Shown: in pieces, positions 61,532-64,000 of the stretch
Numbering within the stretch: the stretch's first letter is position 1
How the letters are laid out: every line of letters begins with the position of its first letter
Source: Agrobacterium vitis
GTDB lineage: Bacteria; Pseudomonadota; Alphaproteobacteria; Rhizobiales; Rhizobiaceae
Reading direction: 5' to 3'
DNA: 64,000 nucleotides
Assembly: GCF_014926405.1 (NCBI RefSeq)
Contig: NZ_JACXXJ020000004.1
Span: 186,001-250,000, forward strand
Program-made: the position numbers and the translations under genes
The notes under the pieces: model-generated
The model's database searches: none
What the model saw: only the letters and a program-made list of their open reading frames with translations
Told to the model about the DNA's origin: nothing

Positions 61532-62537
61532 GGGAAACCTCCCGCAATGCGGAGGCTTCAATCAGCGGAAAATGACAGGCAAAGTGATGATCGCCATCTG
61601 TGGTCATTGGCGGCATGGTGTCATGGCAAGGCCCCTGCGCTGACGGACAACGCGGTGCAAACGGACAGCCTTTTGGCTGGTTAGCAAGGCTGGGCGGCTG
61701 GCCGGGAATGGTGTGCAGCCGCGCATGGGCTGGCTGATCCATCCTTGGCATGGCCGAAAGCAGTGCCCCGGTATAGGGATGGCGCGGATTGCGAAACACC
61801 TCTGCTGTCGGCCCCGTTTCCACGATATGGCCGCCGTAGAGCACCAAAATGTTATCGGTGCGTCCAGCCACAACGCCCAGATTGTGCGACACCAATATCA
61901 TCGACATCTGCCGCTCTTCCTGAAGGATTTGCAGAAGGTCGAGAACTTCCTTTTGCACGGTCACATCAAGGGCGGTGGTGGCTTCATCAGCAATCAGCAG
62001 ATCGGGATGACACATCAGGGCCGTTGCAATCATGATGCGTTGCTTCATGCCACCGGAGAATTGGTGCGGGAAATATCCATAGCAATCCTTGGCATCGGCA
62101 ATGCCAACCACCGTCAAAAGCTCAATGGCCCGTTCCTGCGCCTGCGCCCGATTGAGACCAAGATGAAACCGCCCTGCTTCTTCAATCTGCCGCCCAATGG
62201 ATGCAAAGGGATTGAGCGAGGTCATCGGGTTTTGAAAGACGATGCCAACTTTGCGGCCAATCATCTGGCTGCGTGCTTTGGGCTTCAGGGTTGAGAGATC
62301 AATTCCATCGAGAACAATGCGCCCGTCAACCCGCACCGGTGTTGGTGCAATGCCCATGATGGACTTGATCAGCATGGATTTTCCAGCACCGGACTCACCA
62401 ACAATGCCCAGTGTTGTGCGCCGAGGAACAGAAAAATTGATATCGTGCAGCACCTGCAAAGGGGCAGGTTTTGCCGCAATTGTGCAGGACATGCGCTCGC
62501 AAGACAGGATAGGAAGCTGGCTGGTTTCACTGCCCAT
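61524..62537 (-). CDS. Oligopeptide-type ABC transporter ATPase, OppD/DppD class
   Basis: First ATPase of the importer, 337 residues. Walker A is GESGAGKSMLI, the Q-loop is in VFQNPMTSLNPF, the signature is FSGGMKQRI, Walker B is LLIADEATTALDVTVQ, and the C-terminal motif is CPFAPRCPSAQGPC. It starts one base after the permease stop. Length and motifs fit DppD. Confidence 0.9.
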   Translation of the reverse strand: MGSETSQLPILSCERMSCTIAAKPAPLQVLHDINFSVPRRTTLGIVGESGAGKSMLIKSIMGIAPTPVRVDGRIVLDGIDLSTLKPKARSQMIGRKVGIVFQNPMTSLNPFASIGRQIEEAGRFHLGLNRAQAQERAIELLTVVGIADAKDCYGYFPHQFSGGMKQRIMIATALMCHPDLLIADEATTALDVTVQKEVLDLLQILQEERQMSMILVSHNLGVVAGRTDNILVLYGGHIVETGPTAEVFRNPRHPYTGALLSAMPRMDQPAHARLHTIPGQPPSLANQPKGCPFAPRCPSAQGPCHDTMPPMTTDGDHHFACHFPLIEASALREVSHG

Positions 62538-62538
62538 A

Positions 62539-63459
62539 TCAGCTCTCCCTCTCGCGGCTGTTGAGACGCTGGGCGAAATAATCCCCCACGGTGTTCAGCG
62601 CATAGACCGTCAGAATAATGGCCATCACGGGGCCAAGGATCAGTAACGGAAAGCGGCTTAACAGATCGGTGGAGCTGGCAATCATGCCGCCCCAACTGGG
62701 GGCCGGGGCCGGAATGCCGTAGCCGAGAAAGCTCAACGAACCTTCGGTGATGATCAGGCCCGCCATCAAGGTGGGCATGACGGCGGTGAGCGCCGGGACC
62801 AGATTGGGCAGAATTTCCTTCAGCAGAATCCGGCTATCTCTTGCCCCCATGGCGCGGGCGGCGAGAACATAGTCCCGGTTGCTCTGGGAAATCACACCCG
62901 CCTTGGCAACACGGGCGTAAGTGCCGATATCGAGAATGCCAAGGGTGAGCATAATCGTCAGCACCGAGGGTCCTGTGGCCGTCACGAAGGCCAATACCAC
63001 TAGAATGGACGGCAGAGCCGACATTGTATTGGCGTAAAGATCAACCATGCGCTCAAAAATGCCGCGATAGAAGCCTGCGAGCATGCCCAACAACAGGCCA
63101 GCGAACACTGAAATACAGGTGGCGACGCCAACAATCATCAACGATGCCCGCGCCCCATAGAGCACGCGCGACAGGATGCTGCGGCCAATATCATCGGTTC
63201 CCAGAAGCCCGTTTAATGACCATTCTGGCGGCTGGGAAAAATCGCCGTAGGGGAATCTGGGGCTGACAAGGCCCGGAATGAAATTGACAAAAATCGCGGT
63301 CAGCACCAGCAGGATCAGAAAGCCGAGCGCAACCAGCTCAAAGGGGCTTGCACCCGGCAGCCGCAATCTGGCCGACCATGGCATATTGGCTCGCACAATC
63401 GCGCTCAGGTCGCTGTTCTTATCTACCATTGATGGTGAAGGAGTGCCGGGCGTGCTCAT
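62539..63459 (-). CDS. Oligopeptide-type ABC transporter permease, DppC class
   Basis: Inner-membrane permease of 306 residues. The first helix is LVALGFLILLVLTAIFVNFIPG, followed by the family motif GTDDIGRSILSRVLYGARASL, the central helices and the coupling loop YVLAARAMGARDSRILLKEI. The end RLNSRERES is cytoplasmic. It overlaps the upstream DppB-type permease stop by four bases. With that protein it forms the channel. Confidence 0.9.
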   Translation of the reverse strand: MSTPGTPSPSMVDKNSDLSAIVRANMPWSARLRLPGASPFELVALGFLILLVLTAIFVNFIPGLVSPRFPYGDFSQPPEWSLNGLLGTDDIGRSILSRVLYGARASLMIVGVATCISVFAGLLLGMLAGFYRGIFERMVDLYANTMSALPSILVVLAFVTATGPSVLTIMLTLGILDIGTYARVAKAGVISQSNRDYVLAARAMGARDSRILLKEILPNLVPALTAVMPTLMAGLIITEGSLSFLGYGIPAPAPSWGGMIASSTDLLSRFPLLILGPVMAIILTVYALNTVGDYFAQRLNSRERES

Positions 63460-64000
63460 GTGACATTCACCCGTGGATCGATGATGGCATAGCCGATATC
63501 CACCAGCATGAAGATGGTGACGAACACCACGACAGTGAGCGACAAAATCGCCTGCACCAGCGGAATATCGTGGCTTTTGACCGCCGTGAGCACAGTCCAG
63601 CCAATGCCCGGCACGGCGAAATAGCTCTCAACCACGAAAGAACCCGCCAGCATATACGTCAGCGATAGGCCCATCACCGTGAGGATCTGCGGCATGGACG
63701 GACGCAACACATGGCGAAACAGGATATAGCCAAGCGGCAGACCCTTGGCCCGCGCCACCTGAATGAAATCCTCCTGCAGGGTGGTGATGAATTCATTGCG
63801 GGCGACACGGTAGAGATAAGCCGTCTGGTGCAGGCTAAGGCACAGCACCGGAAGCGCCACATACCAGAGATTGGCCAGCGGATTTTCAGAGAAATTGACC
63901 CAGCCCGTTGCAGGCAACCAGCGCAGCACGATGGCAAACAGATAGCTCAACAGCACCACGATCACAAAGGTTGGCACGGCCAACACCACGGAGGCCACCG
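63456..64000 (-). CDS. Oligopeptide-type ABC transporter permease, DppB class (partial)
   Basis: C-terminal 180 or so residues of the permease; the 5' end lies beyond the right edge. The coupling loop is DFIQVARAKGLPLGYILFRH, then the helices VMGLSLTYMLAGSFVVESYFAVPGI and the ending YAIIDPRVNVT. It precedes the DppC-type gene. The binding protein of the system is probably further upstream outside the window. Confidence 0.88.
   Translation of the reverse strand, partial: VASVVLAVPTFVIVVLLSYLFAIVLRWLPATGWVNFSENPLANLWYVALPVLCLSLHQTAYLYRVARNEFITTLQEDFIQVARAKGLPLGYILFRHVLRPSMPQILTVMGLSLTYMLAGSFVVESYFAVPGIGWTVLTAVKSHDIPLVQAILSLTVVVFVTIFMLVDIGYAIIDPRVNVT

Overview
The window looks like an accessory replicon region (megaplasmid, chromid or genomic-island stretch) of an alphaproteobacterium of the Rhizobiaceae (Rhizobium/Agrobacterium/Allorhizobium type). 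This is inferred from the style of the genes, which are mostly ABC-importer catabolic operons with GntR, TetR and MocR regulators, and from short palindromic intergenic repeats of the kind found dispersed in rhizobial genomes (7132-7242, 17890-17991, 25673-25720, 57337-57385). No rRNA, tRNA, CRISPR array or replication origin is visible.

Layout, left to right. (1) 204-5727: a complete nickel importer operon nikABCDE on the minus strand, diverging from nikR, with a candidate NikR operator in between. (2) 5990-6205: a decayed IS630-type transposase. (3) 6310-16939: two divergent transport/catabolism operons. The leftward one has a GntR/FCD regulator, a sugar-isomerase-like TIM barrel, and an amino-acid-type permease and binding protein with no ATPase. 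The rightward one is a complete spermidine/putrescine-type importer followed by a creatinase-fold (M24) hydrolase that has lost its metal ligands and a flavin-reductase-like protein. (4) 17012-25674: an alpha/beta hydrolase, a TetR regulator, then a Ugp/Mal-type sugar importer operon ending in a calcineurin-type phosphoesterase, a PHP-type phosphatase and an N-acetyltransferase. Together these suggest import and stepwise dephosphorylation of a phosphodiester.

(5) 25719-37242 (minus strand): the most striking block. It is a tight, overlapping operon matching the conserved Nit1 (Nit1C) cluster: DsrE-like protein, Nit6803-type nitrilase, radical SAM protein, GNAT, AIR-synthase-like protein, glycosyltransferase, MSMEG_0570-type small protein and flavin monooxygenase. 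Here it is extended by a Pnap_2097/LnmK-like protein and, further downstream, by a catalase-like heme protein and a FdhF/YdeP-type molybdoenzyme. A MocR-type regulator (37583-38986) diverges from it across a region with repeated CAGTCAAT motifs. From memory, this cluster has been linked to nitrile metabolism and to cyanide assimilation as nitrogen source; the product of the full set of enzymes is unknown to me. (6) 39171-44679: GH15 glucoamylase, gnd, zwf and a ROK-type glucokinase, a self-contained route from an oligosaccharide to ribulose-5-phosphate and NADPH.

(7) 44938-55563: a mobile-element-rich zone. It has a 67-residue orphan gene, an IS30-family element, a DUF4394/ECF sigma/anti-sigma locus, an IS21-family element (istA/istB) whose two flanks are both truncated genes (an AP2-like protein on the left and the last 52 residues of a probable DUF5682 protein on the right), the surviving VWA and SWIM genes of the beheaded operon, a 15-bp inverted-repeat structure and a degraded IS6-family transposase. 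(8) 55662-64000 (minus strand, continuing beyond the right edge): an oligopeptide-type ABC importer, a DUF2390 protein, a hydantoinase-like amidohydrolase, an N-carbamoyl-amino-acid-hydrolase-type M20 enzyme and a histidine-ammonia-lyase-type enzyme, probably one nitrogen-heterocycle utilisation operon.
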